Shown here one piece after another: positions 11,064 to 23,915 of a stretch of DNA of 64,000 nucleotides. The notes under the pieces were generated by a model. The model did not search any database and was not told the origin of the DNA. It saw only the letters and a list, made by a program, of their open reading frames with translations. The stretch's first letter is position 1, and each line of letters opens with the position of its first letter. Location: contig OZ025244.1 in the NCBI GenBank assembly GCA_964019155.1, forward strand, positions 38,352,545 to 38,416,544, written 5' to 3'. The translations under genes and the position numbers were made by a program. The DNA is from Osedax fenrisi. Taxonomy: Eukaryota; Annelida; Polychaeta; Sabellida; Siboglinidae.

Positions 11064-12160
11064 CAGTGATGGGCACGAATTTTCACAATCGCCGATCGTC
11101 GATCACTTTCGTCGATCATTTTCTAACGATCGTCGATCGTCGATCTTTCTACTCTATCATTTTTTAACGATCGTCGATCGTGTAATTATTTTGATCGCCG
11201 ATCGTGGATCTCGATCGTATTATTATATAAGCATATGAATTCCTTGCTGCTGCATGAACCACTAATGATCATCGCAGTACTCGCGAGTACTCACCCATTC
11301 ACGCCGTCATATCAATATATTTATATATATATATACCAATGTATCTTTTTTACTAATGTAATCGTAATATTTTACCGCGCGAGACATGCAAGATCAAACA
11401 ATACGTTTAATTATCTACTCTATTATAGAGTCTCTACGCCAAAAATGAGTCAAACTGTCAATTTCCCTGTAGGTGTATTATATAGGACTATAACTTTATT
11501 AATATTTTAGATAATTATAAGTTATAAGTTCTAAGATATACAATGTATTGGATAAATTTGCCCTTTATTAAATCAAATATTTATTTTAATGACTTAAAAA
11601 TAATTAATAATAAAGTTGAAGCATCATGCAAGATTTGTAGAAAAAAAATAATAGATGGGATTTCGTCATCATCAAATTTAAGACGTCATTACAAAACTGT
11701 ACATCATACTAAATTAGATGAATATGATAGAGTAAAATGTGAACACAATGAGAATAGTAAAAAAAGACAACTCCAAGAACCTTCAGAATTATCCTATACT
11801 AAAAAGATTAAACAATCTTCATTGGTTCAATTATCAATCGAGCAATCGACTACAATATCACATGTAGAAACTGACAAATTACTACTAAAATTTCTAATAA
11901 ATACTATGACTCCAATTAGTATTGTTAACAATAAAGATTTCAAAGAATATGTAAGGGGTAATTACCTTAACTTAAGTTATAAATTAATTCTATCTAATAT
12001 GATATTATATATATCTAATTTTTTTCACGATCGTCGATCGCGATCAGATGCTGACGATCGTCGATCATTTTACTCGATCATTTTCTAACGATCGTCGATC
12101 GTCGATCAATTTACTCAATCATTTTCAAACGATCAACGATCGTGATCGTGCCCATCACTG
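11064..12160 (+). mobile_element. hAT transposon, internally deleted
   Basis: Termini CAGTGATGGGCACGA and TCGTGCCCATCACTG are perfect inverses with the CAGTG start usual for hAT. Flanks TACATATA (11056-11063) and TACATATC (12161-12168) are an 8-bp target duplication with one mismatch. Both subterminal zones are packed with CGATCG/CGATCGTCGATC motifs (11088-11220 and 12027-12150), plausible transposase-binding sites. The interior carries the N-terminal part of a transposase (separate entry). At 1.1 kb it is non-autonomous. Confidence 0.9.
11543..12020 (+). pseudogene. hAT transposase N-terminus with BED zinc finger, truncated
   Basis: The ORF starting at 11543 carries CKICRKKIIDGISSSSNLRR followed by HYKTVHH: the C-x2-C ... 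H-x4/5-H pattern and spacing of a BED finger, which binds transposon ends. It then has the start of the hAT body (LLLKFLINTMTPISIVNNKD, about residues 113-132). After about residue 160 it runs into the 3' subterminal CGATCG repeats, so the catalytic DDE/RNase-H domain and dimerisation region are missing. It cannot catalyse transposition but could still encode a DNA-binding fragment. Confidence 0.75.
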
Positions 12161-12168
12161 TACATATC

Positions 12169-12244
12169 ATATATTGCGTAAATTAATAAATAGACAAATC
12201 TTATAACTAAATTTAATTATATATTATATATTTTATAAGCTAGA

Positions 12245-12285
<41 letters not shown>

Positions 12286-14846
12286 TATAGTATATGTATA
12301 TGAATTTATAGTTTACTTGAATGTATACAATTATATTAAAAATATAACTACAAATAATAAACGACTAGATATGTTTTTTTTTAAATTAACAAAAATCTTA
12401 TTTAAAATTAATAAACAAAATTAATAAATTTATTTCAAATCCTTACATGTTAATTATATATTCTCATTAACAAATACATTTTCAATACATATATTTATAC
12501 TTGAATACACATACCAACGGTGTAATAATCATAGATATTAGCATTACCTAATTGTAACTTCGATACCAGATTTTTATTAGTATATATCTACAAGATGAAA
12601 TATGTACAATAAACGCCGGGTTTATTCAGTATAGAATGTTTATTCGTGGAGGAATATTTCCATTCCAAACATAATGTGAAATTACATTATGAATAGGGAT
12701 TCTGTAATTATAAGCCTTAAATATGAGAAAGGGCATCACTATTTTGTAGGTAAATAAAATTATCTAGAGCCAGTGATATTTCTCAATATAGGTTATAAGT
12801 TATTCCGATAAAATAATTATGATTATTAGGGTTTCCTAGTACAATCTTTAGATATATCCGTAATGTTAAATATTGCCTTAGGATAATCCTACACCAATGT
12901 ATGTGATCAGAACAACTAGAAACTGTTATCCGTCTCTTACTCTAATCTATTCCCTCCCAAACACTAACCCTCTACCCCTTTATCTCCCACCTTCATCGTA
13001 ACCCTATCTGCTAACCCTATCTCTCGTGTTATTCATCACTAACCCTAACTGTTTCTCTTCTCTCTAATTCCCCTCGTATATCTCACCTATATTCTCTTAT
13101 TCTCCGGCTCGTTCAATACTGCCGCATGCCTTGCCTTTAGAGTTTCTAATATCTGAAATATGATCATTTGTATATATGATGACGAACTTTACGGTATATG
13201 TGTATCTATAGGATATACCATATATAATTACTATAATCTATATATCTACAAGTTCACTTGGTAACATATATATATATATAATACCTTTACTGTTATATAT
13301 ATATACAAAACGTATGCTAAAAGAATAAAATAGATAGTAATACATGGTGAATGTATATTTAAATAGTACTACTAAAACATTCGATTGCAATTGATTTATA
13401 TAAATACTGAGGAGATCATAATAGTCTGTGTATTCCTGTACTTCTTGTTCAACCTGTATACACTGTGTAGAAACATATTGAATCATCTATATGTAATTAA
13501 ATATAGTTTAAACTGTTTTTTATAAATAACAATTTGTGGTGTTATATATTTTCAAAGTTAGATATTATAATTCCTATTGTAATGATGGATTCCATTAATG
13601 AATGAGCCAAATGTTCCTCTGATCAATCTATATAGAATTAAACAAGATTTTTATATGAATTTACATAACTTATACAACTGGTAATAAATTTTATAGTCGA
13701 GATTTTCTATTATATTAAGATTGTGCAAGGGTTAACCCAAGAGCTACATTTCATATTCAAATATACAACTATTTCGGAAACTTACTTATAGAAATTAAAT
13801 CAATACACTAATCCAATATAGTGGCTGCCGATGTTATGATACCTCGGTTCTGTGTTGTAAACATTGAATTATTCACACACTCATGATGGAGGCTTTGTAA
13901 TGATCCAAATCACCGTTATATCTGTAACTTTAATGAAGAGAATAATATTTATATAATGATTTTAACTCATATTTTCTCCTCTGTGGTAGTAAGGCAAACA
14001 TTATTTATTGATTGATTATTTATTTAAGCAAATACATAGTCGAAATATATAATAAAATTATAAAGTATATATATTTTATAATGATAACATACGTTATAGA
14101 AATAAACAAAGAATAATACGAAATGAACAAAATTAAAGAAATTAAAATGTTTTACAGTTACCGTAAAAATAAACTAAATATAATGATGGTATATAGAGTT
14201 ATAATGCAGCACCGATTACTATCCTTTAAGAATGGTAACTATCGGTGTATATTATAGGTGATATTTATCAGTTGTTAGTGGCATCTATGTCAAGCGATAT
14301 TTGTTATCAGAAATGTTGTCTACATTAAAATTGTCGATATATTAAATAATATATATATAATTCAATAGAATTATTTATGATATAATTGCGTTTTATATAA
14401 TATATAATATAAATACATATATCATAAATATTTACATATAAAAATATCTAATCATTTCTTTACTAATAAATAGTCAAGAAAAAAGCTTCGCTTTTGTACT
14501 AGATATGATGATGTAATAGAGGGCTATATTGTGTAAAGAAACACAAAGATCTACTTCGAAATACAGAGATTATTGTTATTAATAAATTTAGTTATAATTC
14601 AATGTAAATATCATGAGTACTGTAAAGTATATACTGTTCATATAATTGTTTATATATATACATAAACGTTTATATCTAGTATATAATGAATACTTAAAAT
14701 TGAATGAACAATTAAAGAATTTAACATTTCTTTTTCACATCTATATTTTGGTTATATGTATGCATTTAATAAATATTTACATTTTAATAAATACATAAAA
14801 ATACTATTTTATATTAAATATGTTTAATATATATCCTAATATATAT

Positions 14847-14894
<48 letters not shown>

Positions 14895-15203
14895 ATATTA
14901 TATTAAGAGTAGATATATAGTAAAGGGGAGATATTTTCACATATTTCTCTCTCTATCTAACTAAAATGAATCTAATATTAATTTAAGAAGATGTATAATA
15001 TTTTGTAATATAATTTTCTGATATATATATATTATATATTTGTATATAATAATTAATGTTTATAAATAATTTATATCATATAGAAGTATATCTATAAATA
15101 TCACTAATGACCTAATATTATTTAAATAGTGTAATATAACTTATTATTTTGAGAATATTTAATATATGAGGATTTCGAAAATTTAGTATAAAAAAGTAAA
15201 AAT
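12169..15203. other. AT-rich intergenic, no gene recognised
   Basis: Holds (TA)n at 12247-12284 and 14849-14891 and a pyrimidine-rich segment with CTAACCCT motifs at about 12935-13080. The open frames here are AT-driven and lack family similarity I can recognise. Confidence 0.5.
14849..14891. repeat. (TA)n microsatellite
   Basis: About 20 TA units, interrupted near its left edge. Confidence 0.85.
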
Positions 15204-15276
15204 TGACCACGACGGGACTCGAACCCGCAATCTTCTGATTCGAAGTCAGACGCCTTATCCATTAGGCCACGCGGCC
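15204..15276 (-). tRNA. tRNA-Arg (anticodon TCG)
   Basis: The minus strand reads GGCCGCGTGGCCTAATGG, then the anticodon arm TCTGACTTCGAATCAGA with TCG, then T-arm GGGTTCGAGTCCC and 3' stem CGTGGTC with discriminator A. The acceptor stem GGCCGCG/CGTGGTC pairs fully, allowing G-U wobbles. Length is 73 nt and there is no intron. Internal A and B boxes are intact. A T-run directly downstream (plus strand 15198-15202, AAAAA) serves as Pol III terminator. It decodes CGA codons. It closely matches animal tRNA-Arg-TCG and is very likely functional. Confidence 0.96.
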
Positions 15277-15719
15277 GGTCTTATAATATTACTTTATTTA
15301 TCCTATATAAATTCTTATCCTATATATATATATAAATATAATCGAAACATATATTTCAATTATATAATATATTGCTAATATATTGATAGTATATCTCATA
15401 TATTATATATAAACTATATAATATAGATAATTATATAAATATAATAACTAATTTTAGGTTATATATTATTATAATTATATTAATTATTTAATTAAAAAAA
15501 TTGAAAATATTGAGTAATGATTAATTAATACTCATATTACTATTTCATTAAATGAAATAGTAATACGAGTATAATCATATTTGTAATGTATATTTTTTAT
15601 AAAAATTACTATTAATGTAATATTATTTCCCGGATTATACTTGATCCATATATTATATAATATTTTATATATATTAAATATTATTATCAACGATTTTTCT
15701 AAGGAAATATATAACACTC
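15277..15719. other. AT-rich intergenic
   Basis: Nothing recognisable. An inverted pair TACTATTTCATTAAATGAAATAGTA lies at about 15537-15561 as a near-perfect palindrome. Confidence 0.5.
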
Positions 15720-16205
15720 ACTTGAAATTCTCATTGATATAAAGAATGATATATTTCTATATATTGATGGTAATTCTATTTTGTAAACAAAAACAAACAT
15801 AGCCACCTATATAGGGTCAAGTTTCAGAAATATGTGTTGTTTATAATGTAAATTCGTAACAAACTATGCAATTTTAAATGACAAATAATATATTATTTTC
15901 TATATATCGCATATAATATATGATATATGCTTTAAATTATTATTTTTTAGTATGAAAACAAAGTGTTCATTACTAATGTATAACAAATCAATAGGATATA
16001 TTGGTTTTAAATGCTATACATATATATGTGTCGAGTAAAAGCTAATTTATATTGCATGTAATTTAATAGAGATATGAAAACACTGTAGTATGCTAATCGC
16101 TGCAAACCTAAATCGATTTCGATTCTGCTGCTAGCAGCGGGTGTATAAATACTAATCATGTTGTGTAGATAAGGAGTGTTATATATTTGCTTCTCAAAAT
16201 CTTTG
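15720..16205 (-). mobile_element. MITE family M1, copy 3 (inverted, degraded left end)
   Basis: The right edge ends GCTTCTCAAAATCTTTG at 16205, matching the inverse of the M1 terminus. The interior contains the M1 landmarks in reverse order (GCTGCTAGCAG near 16128, GCATGTAATTTAATAGAG near 16053, GCCACCTATATAGGG near 15800). The left terminus is too diverged to place exactly, and no target duplication is evident. Confidence 0.65.
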
Positions 16206-16207
16206 TT

Positions 16208-16266
16208 ACAATTATTATAATTATAATAATAATTATTATAATTATAATAATAATTATTATAATTAT
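16208..16266. repeat. AT-only palindromic trinucleotide tract
   Basis: Alternating ATTATAATTATAATAATA units that fold on themselves, directly next to the M1 copy 3 terminus. Confidence 0.7.
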
Positions 16267-16652
16267 ATTATTTTAAATATATATATCATATAGTTACCTA
16301 TCTCTTTATCAATGTCTAAATTGTATGAATTTCTGATATTGTTTCTTTTATTATCATCTATATTAATTTGCATGTATTATTCACCTTTTATTTTCAACAT
16401 CGATATAAAAAAGTGCAAAAACAATTGATGTAAAATATGTAATTTTAATGTAATGCATGTAAAAGATAGAATCGCAAATGGAACTTTTATCGATAAAGTA
16501 ACAAAATGGGGGGGGGGTGTTATAGGTGTCATATGCATTATAGCACTATAGACGGTGTCATAGGATACTATAATATGTAATATTAAAAATTATAAATCCA
16601 ATATTTCATCCCATCGTAAACATCGTCCACTATGGTCACCTACAAAAATAGA

Positions 16653-17391
16653 AATATTTCACTAAATACACATACGAATCGCTTCCAATTTAAAACACAT
16701 ATAACTAATATGTATATACACAAATTTGGAAAAAATCAATTTATAATTATGAATTAGAAATTATGCATTAGAAGAAAGCAATACACAAATATATAACGTA
16801 GATCGGAGATGGATTTGGAAATACCAGATTAAACGATACTAAATTAATATTTTAAAATTTTGAATCGACAGAAGTTATTATTTTTCAATTCTAAGTTTAA
16901 TACAATAATATGGTATTCTAAAAATGTCTCTATGTACCATTTTAATTAAAAATATTATCATTTTCGGTTAAATATTGAATTAGTTGGAATTTGAATTTGA
17001 TGCGTTTGTCGCGCGCTCGACACCCGTAGAAAGTTATAAATAGAGTATATTTTTATATTTACGCATCTAAATGCGTATGTTTTTTAATTAAAACTGTACA
17101 TAGAGACATTTTTATAATTACATCTTATAGAGTATTAAACTTAGAATTGAAAAATTAGAATTATAAAAACTTAGAATTGAAAAATAATAACTTCTGTCGG
17201 AATTTTAAAATATTAATTTATTGTCGTTTAATCTGGTATTATCAAATTCATCTACGTTATACTTGATATATTTGTGTATTACTTTCTTCTAATGCAGAAT
17301 TAGATGTTGATTTTTTCCACATTTGTGTATATATATTATTTATATGTGGTTTAAATGTAAAGCAAATGATATGTGTATTTAGTGAAACATC
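16653..17391. mobile_element. foldback element: about 300-bp inverted repeats around a GC-rich core
   Basis: The left arm (about 16653-16951) and right arm (about 17081-17391) are diverged inverse copies. Shared blocks include TTTCACTAAATACACAT, ATTAGAAGAAAG, ACCAGATTAAACGA, ACAGAAGTTATTATTT and AAATGTCTCTATGTAC. The core of about 130 bp contains TTTGTCGCGCGCTCGAC. Weaker similarity (ATTTCATCCC/TTCATCCCC, CTATGGTCACC/GGTGGTCTCG) suggests the structure once reached about 16500-17500. There is no coding capacity. It is probably a foldback/MITE-type DNA element or an inverted duplication. Confidence 0.7.
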
Positions 17392-18389
17392 ACAATTGGT
17401 GTAGTCACGAGACCACCGGGGATGATGGGGATGAAGTATTATATGATACCGGTGATTGCAAAAGGGGTGGCACTATGGGTGTTGCAATACTGTAAACTCC
17501 ATATAATGGTTACAAATGTTAGTTATTTGCGTGCGTTACTCGTGTTCTATGTATAGATAGGTGGAAATAGATGGTCTTATATAAAAAGTTAATGGGCTCT
17601 GAATATCTACTATTTTTAATTAATTTTGTATATAATATATTCACAATATGTAGCTCTAATTTATTCTGGATATTATCTAAAAATAATCTACACTATAATA
17701 TAAATTAGATACAGTAAGTCTTAGTAATAATCTATTTAATTTATGACAATTTTACTAATAGTTTTACGTCGAGTATCTACATTATTTAAATAAATAACAT
17801 CACTTAAAAAATAAATCAAATAAAAAAGTATCACTGATATATTATGTATTAAAAATATATATATATTAAGTATATTTAATAAAATAATAATATTATGATA
17901 TCGCATGTAATATTCACTGGTCTGGTTTAGTTGGTTGTGTTAGGTTTAATTTTGCTTTTTCCAGATTTGTTTAGCCGCATTACATTACAAGTGTGCCTAT
18001 AAAAGCATATATATATATATATATATAAATATATACTATATATATATATATACTAATTATATTTATGTACTCTCTATATAATATTCAAATATATATATAT
18101 ATACATATATTATAAAGTTTGATACACAGCGTATAAACTACTAGTAACATTTTCATTAAATATACTTTTTATTACAATAATGTAAATATAAGCAGTGCAT
18201 CCTAATATATTCATTCATTGTAAAGATAGATATTACTAAATAGATATTCCAATTTGACTAATTACAATTTGATACTACTTATATTTAACTTATCATATTC
18301 ATAACTGTAAAATACATTATTCAAAGTAAATATTTCACACACTTTATAAAAAATCTGACTTATCCAGTATATAAATCATAAAAGTGACT

Positions 18390-18534
18390 ATTATATATGT
18401 TTTGACTTATAAAAAAGTCCGATTTATCCAATCAGACTTATCCGATTAATTTATCATGGAACTAAATACATCTACAAACAAACCAACTAAATTTTTCTGA
18501 CCTATCAGTAATCCGAGTTATTGAGAATTAACTG
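18390..18534. mobile_element. possible pogo/Tigger-like terminus
   Basis: The block ends CCGAGTTATTGAGAATTAACTG followed by TA. Its inverse starts CAGTTAATTCTCAATAAC, resembling pogo/Tigger-type ends next to a TA target. Internal TTATCCGA-like motifs recur at 18358, 18421 and 18447. The left end was not found. Confidence 0.35.
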
Positions 18535-18801
18535 TACTTATATAATAGTAACTAAGTTAGCTAACTCATTTATTATATGATACTTTCTATATATATAGTT
18601 ATATAGGTTGTAACTTTTGGTAAGTTGTAACTAGCAATTTAATTTAGGTATCACTATAATTTTTTTTATATGAATGAGAAATAATTATATTGATCCATAA
18701 AACGTATGTTTTTTATGTGTATGTTTCTTTCATTTATTGTTGTTTATAACATTTAATGTGAAAAGATTTGATTTTTTAATAATATAAGTATATATAGTTT
18801 G

Positions 18802-18832
<31 letters not shown>

Positions 18833-19854
18833 CATTTTCTAACACAAAAATTAGTTATTAATAATAACTTATTATAGACCTATTTATTATCTATATATTC
18901 TGAAAAGTGTATTATTATATTCGAAATATTTAATACTGTAAGCATTTTTAGCTGTATGTATGTCTTAGAAAAAAATATACTGAGAAAACCAAGATCAAAG
19001 TAAATATTTAATTGAGTGGTAGGAAACAAAATAATATAATAATATAAATATAAAATTACTGATATTGAAATATACATACAGATATTTATTCTTTGTGTAT
19101 ATATACATATATATTATATAATTTTATTACACCAGTTATTGTAATATACTATATTTAATATAACATGTTTTATAAAACAGGATTTTTACATTTATTATAT
19201 ATTGAATTAAAAAATAATGTTTACATAATATGATAGATAATTGATTTATTATTGATATTATTAATAAAACATATTAAAAATTCTGATTTCAAAATTATTT
19301 CAAAAAATAATGTCGCCCTTAATGTAGTATATATAATAGTATTAAATATTACATTAATACATTATTGTAATTATAAGGTATCTAAGAATTGGATTATATA
19401 CCATAAGTTATGGTATATAAAATAATATATATATATATAATATATCATATTTATTATTTCTAGTAAGAATACAATTTTAGTATACATTAATGATTATACT
19501 ATAGTATAGTATAACAATTGATATGCATGTTAAACATGATGTGTAAATTAAATTATTTAGAAACTAATACAAGAACGTTGAATCTTATTTATTATGTACT
19601 AAGAATAATTGTGGAATCTCTATTTTTAGGAATAGGCGTACTATATGAATAATACCTTAAGGGAAAACATTCGTTTCATTTTTTCAAAAAATAATTTTAC
19701 TTTAAAATATAGTTCTGTATCTTTAAAATTTGATTATAATAACCAAAAAAAATGTTTGAATTATCACAAAATGTATGATTTTATATTATATGTGTATCAA
19801 AGAAAATAGCTAAATATTCAAAAGTATCTTTTTAATATCTTCTATATATTATTT

Positions 19855-20070
19855 ATAAACTCTGACATTTTTATAAAGATTTATCAAACTGTTCAATCGT
19901 TGGAAATTAGAATTAAGTTAATTCAATTAACCTGTTTAATATTTAAATTTAATATATTATTTTTCATATACCAACTCTGACAATTTTATAAAGATTTATC
20001 AAACTGTTCAATCGGTGGAAATTCAATTAACCTGTTTAATATTTAAATTGTTATATTATTTGTCATATAC
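19855..20070. repeat. tandem duplication of about 110-125 bp
   Basis: AAACTCTGACATTTTTATAAAG...CAATTAACCTGTTTAATATT is followed by a second copy starting CAACTCTGACAATTTTATAAAG at about 19972, both ending TTTCATATACC/TGTCATATACC. Confidence 0.75.
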
Positions 20071-21579
20071 CAGTCTTTTAATATATGATATACATTTATA
20101 TCTGAAATAATAGCATAACTACAATAACATTCCTTATTTTTATAGTATTTTATAATTCAAAATATTCTTTAATTTATATAATTTTATTAATATTTGTAAT
20201 AATTTCTATATATTTTCTGCTATATATATAGAATACTACTAAAACAAAATAACACCAACAAAATATATACTTCGGAACTATTAAATAGTTATTATTTTTA
20301 TAGTAAATTTTGTTTACACAATAACTCAATAACTTCAAAACTGAAAACTGTTCAAAATTATTAAATGAAAAAATCATATTTATTTGAAGTTTATATTGGA
20401 AATAACATAAATATTACATCACAATTTTATATATTTAATATTTCCATAAATATAGTCAATATTGTGTTGTAAAAAAAATTGCAAGTAAATATAGACCAAG
20501 ATCTATTTTATCAAAATTTCCACAAATATTTAAAAAATAGAATAAATGAATTATTTACAAAATTTAAAATATTCATGAATCATAATTAAAATTTGGAAAA
20601 TACTAGAAATGAATGTTTACCATACTATTGTATTGATTAAGCTATATGTTTTTAAACCAATATATATCATCTTAATTATCTATAAATTGGAAACCTAGGA
20701 ATTTAGAGTTATATATCTATATAGGTAAGATTTTTACCAACCGATATCTTGAAAAAAGATAACTATATAATATTAAATATGATTTAAATAGTTGTACAAT
20801 GGGTTGTCCTTTGGGTTTTGTCGTGGTCCATTACTCTTTATTAATATATTTGTAATGATATATACATTATATTTAATTCATGTATTTTATATTATTAACT
20901 CAATTCGATAATGCAAATATAATTTGTAAAGGTAAAGATGATAATAGCCTTAAATTAACTATATTCTACAATTTAATAAATAAGAGATTAAATATATAAG
21001 TTATCATAAAATATACAATTAATATATCCAATCGTCTTATATTTTAATGTGATAAATGTAATGAGATTAAATATATCAGTTTTTAATTTTACATATAAAT
21101 ATTATTAGTTGAAAATTCAAAATTGACTGGTATTAGACTAGTTGATAAATTAAATGTGAAACATATTGATTTTAGAGCTGTTTAACTTCAGTGGTTTATA
21201 TTTTAAATTAAGTAATATATTTTCTTACAATAAACTCATTGTTAAGCTATAATTGTTTAATCTCATTTAAATTATTGTAATATAGTATGGCTACCATATA
21301 TATATATATATATACATAATATAAAAATACTAATTTATACAAAATAATATCAGAGATATATGTATATACTATATACCAAATATGTATAATATATGATAAA
21401 TATTATAAAATAAAGAATATCATGATATTTATACTCTTAAATATGTTTAGGATTATTAATAATTTTCTACCTTACAACGATAACGATAATATATTTATAT
21501 CTTTGCAGATACTATAATATACAATCTACATTTGATATGTATACATTGTACAGATACATTTTACAATGTATAGTATACA

Positions 21580-22033
21580 CAAAGATTTTGCGAAGCAAAG
21601 ATATAACACTCCCTATGCATGCAACGTAATTTAGTAATATCCCTAACCGCTGCTAGCAGTAGTATCGAAATCACTGAAATAGATTTAGGTTCGGCTCTGT
21701 TTGCATACAACAATGTTTTCATTGCTCTATTAAATTACATGCAATATAAATTAGCTTTTACTAACTAAATATATACTTATAGAATTTAAAACATACATAT
21801 CATATTTGTTTGTTATATATTAGTAATGAACACTTAGTTTTCATCATATAAATATTAATTTAAAGCATATTATTTAACATTTTAAAAGTATATAGTTAAA
21901 TACGAATTTACATTATAAACAACACGTAGTTCCTAAAAGTAACCCGCTATAGGTGGCACCAGGGTATTTTGTATACAAATTCGAATTACACGATTTCGCG
22001 TAAGTGTTATATCTTTCCTTCGGAAAATCTTTG
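21580..22033 (+). mobile_element. MITE family M1, copy 2 (best preserved)
   Basis: 454 bp. The left terminus CAAAGATTTTGCGAAGC...ATATAACACT and right terminus AGTGTTATAT...CGGAAAATCTTTG are inverses over about 31 bp with few mismatches. GTATACA lies immediately outside both ends (21573-21579 and 22034-22040), a perfect 7-bp duplication. Each terminus also contains a small hairpin (TTTGC-GAA-GCAAA). No ORF. The superfamily is not recognised. Confidence 0.88.
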
Positions 22034-22543
22034 GTATACATATTATTAATCAATGTTGCATATTAAAATATATTATAATTTTAGCTAGTTTTCCTATTAC
22101 TTTATATTTCTAAAAAATTTATCAAATTATATATATTATTGTATATATAAAAGTGCCATTCGTGTATCTATATTTTACATGCATTGCGTGCGTCAATTGA
22201 TTATCCATTTTCTTTATATCAATGGATAGAACTAATAGATTTTGTTCTATCATATAGTTCTAATGTTATACATCCTTAGTTATATAAATATATATTCCTT
22301 GGTATATTATTACTATTGTATATTTATTTTAGATTTGATTTATATCCTATATTTGAATATAATTCTTATTCTATTTGTGTTTTTATAATATAGAGAAATA
22401 ATATTTATAAATGTAATTTATTTGTTGTAAAAAATAATTTTTTTTTTTTTTTTTTTATAAAATAACTTAATCTTAAAGAAAAAATAACTATTTTATAAGT
22501 GATTAATTTAAAAATACAATATTAATATAATAATATATAATAA

Positions 22544-22583
<40 letters not shown>

Positions 22584-23269
22584 GTTAGTATAAGAATAGA
22601 TAAATCTGTACAAATGTATGATTATAAATTTAAAAAATATAATTATACAATATACAAAATAATGAATTACAACATTTGGATTATCATAATAAAGACCACA
22701 AGATATACTTTACTATTATAAAAACTAAGATTTATTTCTCTCCAACCAATCACGATGTATCTATCAACTGTTCAATGAGTCTTTATTTCACCAAATTAAT
22801 AATGTATTCTATAGAATTGAACTTGTTATTTATATTAATCACAAGACCATATATGGAATGATATTAATGAATATCGAGAATATAAAATATAAATTACACT
22901 TGTTACCTTGTCTTACTATTTATCTTGTCATGTACTACATGATTTCATCATATATAAAAAAAATGTCTGGAATATATACTAAGGATCACAATTTTCTATT
23001 GGCAAATATTTCTTGAAAATTAATAAAATATTCTGAACTGACAATTTTAATTGTTAACAATATGTATATATAGTATATATAAGGAAATTATTATTTAATA
23101 ATTTAATCAATAACAGATCATCTAGAAATAAATAATAAAGTCAATTTTAGTGAATTATCGTTGATTATTAAATAGATTATTTGAATAATTATTATTATAT
23201 TATTAGTTGATTTTAAATTAGAATTTATTTATCGAATATAATAAATGTATATAATACATATAAACAATA

Positions 23270-23360
23270 CTATTTTTACATTAGTATATTAAGTAATATA
23301 TTTGCTACAAATGACATTTTTACATTAGTATATTAAGTAATATATTTGCTACAAATGAAA
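23270..23360. repeat. 46-bp tandem duplication
   Basis: TTTTTACATTAGTATATTAAG ... TTTGCTACAAATGA appears twice in succession with essentially no divergence, indicating a recent event. Confidence 0.85.
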
Positions 23361-23871
23361 TAACATTTTATAAAATAATAATATAAAATCATATCATAAA
23401 TGTATAATATTGTTGTTATCATACATTGTACATAACATACAATGTTGATTGTTTATTATAAACTCTATTTAAATTATCTTTTTAAAATATAACATGTATT
23501 AATATCTATCGAATTATATCAAACATATAAGTTAATTTAATAACTGTGTAATTTAATAAATATATGTTAATAATGAAAATAACATTTTATTATATCTAAT
23601 ATTTATCAATTTATATCAAATATATTTAAGTTAATTTAATACATGTGTTTTATCGATGAGTTTATAAATAACAGTAATTTTCTGAATAATTATAATTATG
23701 AACATTTAAATCTGTATATTATATACAGGGTATAGCTTAAATCTAATATGATTTCTTATATAATTAAAATATCAAATTAGAAATGTATATTCAAGTTTAT
23801 TATTTATTAAAATAAAATTAGAGAAATTAATATCTAATAATAAATATTATACACTTTTTATTAATATATTA

Positions 23872-23876
<5 letters not shown>

Positions 23877-23912
<36 letters not shown>
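23877..23912. repeat. (TA)n microsatellite
   Basis: Uninterrupted TA run. Confidence 0.85.

Positions 23913-23915
<3 letters not shown>

Larger units (their letters stand above)
17500..21579. other. AT-rich intergenic desert
   Basis: No gene was recognised. It contains (TA)n at 18007-18025 and 18810-18832, a possible pogo/Tigger right end at about 18490-18534, and a local tandem duplication at 19855-20070. Confidence 0.5.

Noticed and set aside
11235..11510. 91-codon frame inside the hAT element
   Set aside because: Crosses subterminal sequence and a TA tract. A possible short 5' coding exon (MSQTVNFPV) does not join the BED frame in phase.
12935..13080. CTAACCCT-type motifs resembling interstitial telomere repeats
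   Set aside because: Only three or four irregular occurrences in a general pyrimidine-rich stretch, not a tandem TTAGGG array.
13238..13486. 82-codon minus frame
   Set aside because: Tyr/Ile/Phe-rich with TA repeats; no domain and no splice-bounded island.
22438..22456. Poly-T tract as a retrogene poly(A) tail
   Set aside because: No coding or LINE/SINE sequence adjoins it in the required orientation.
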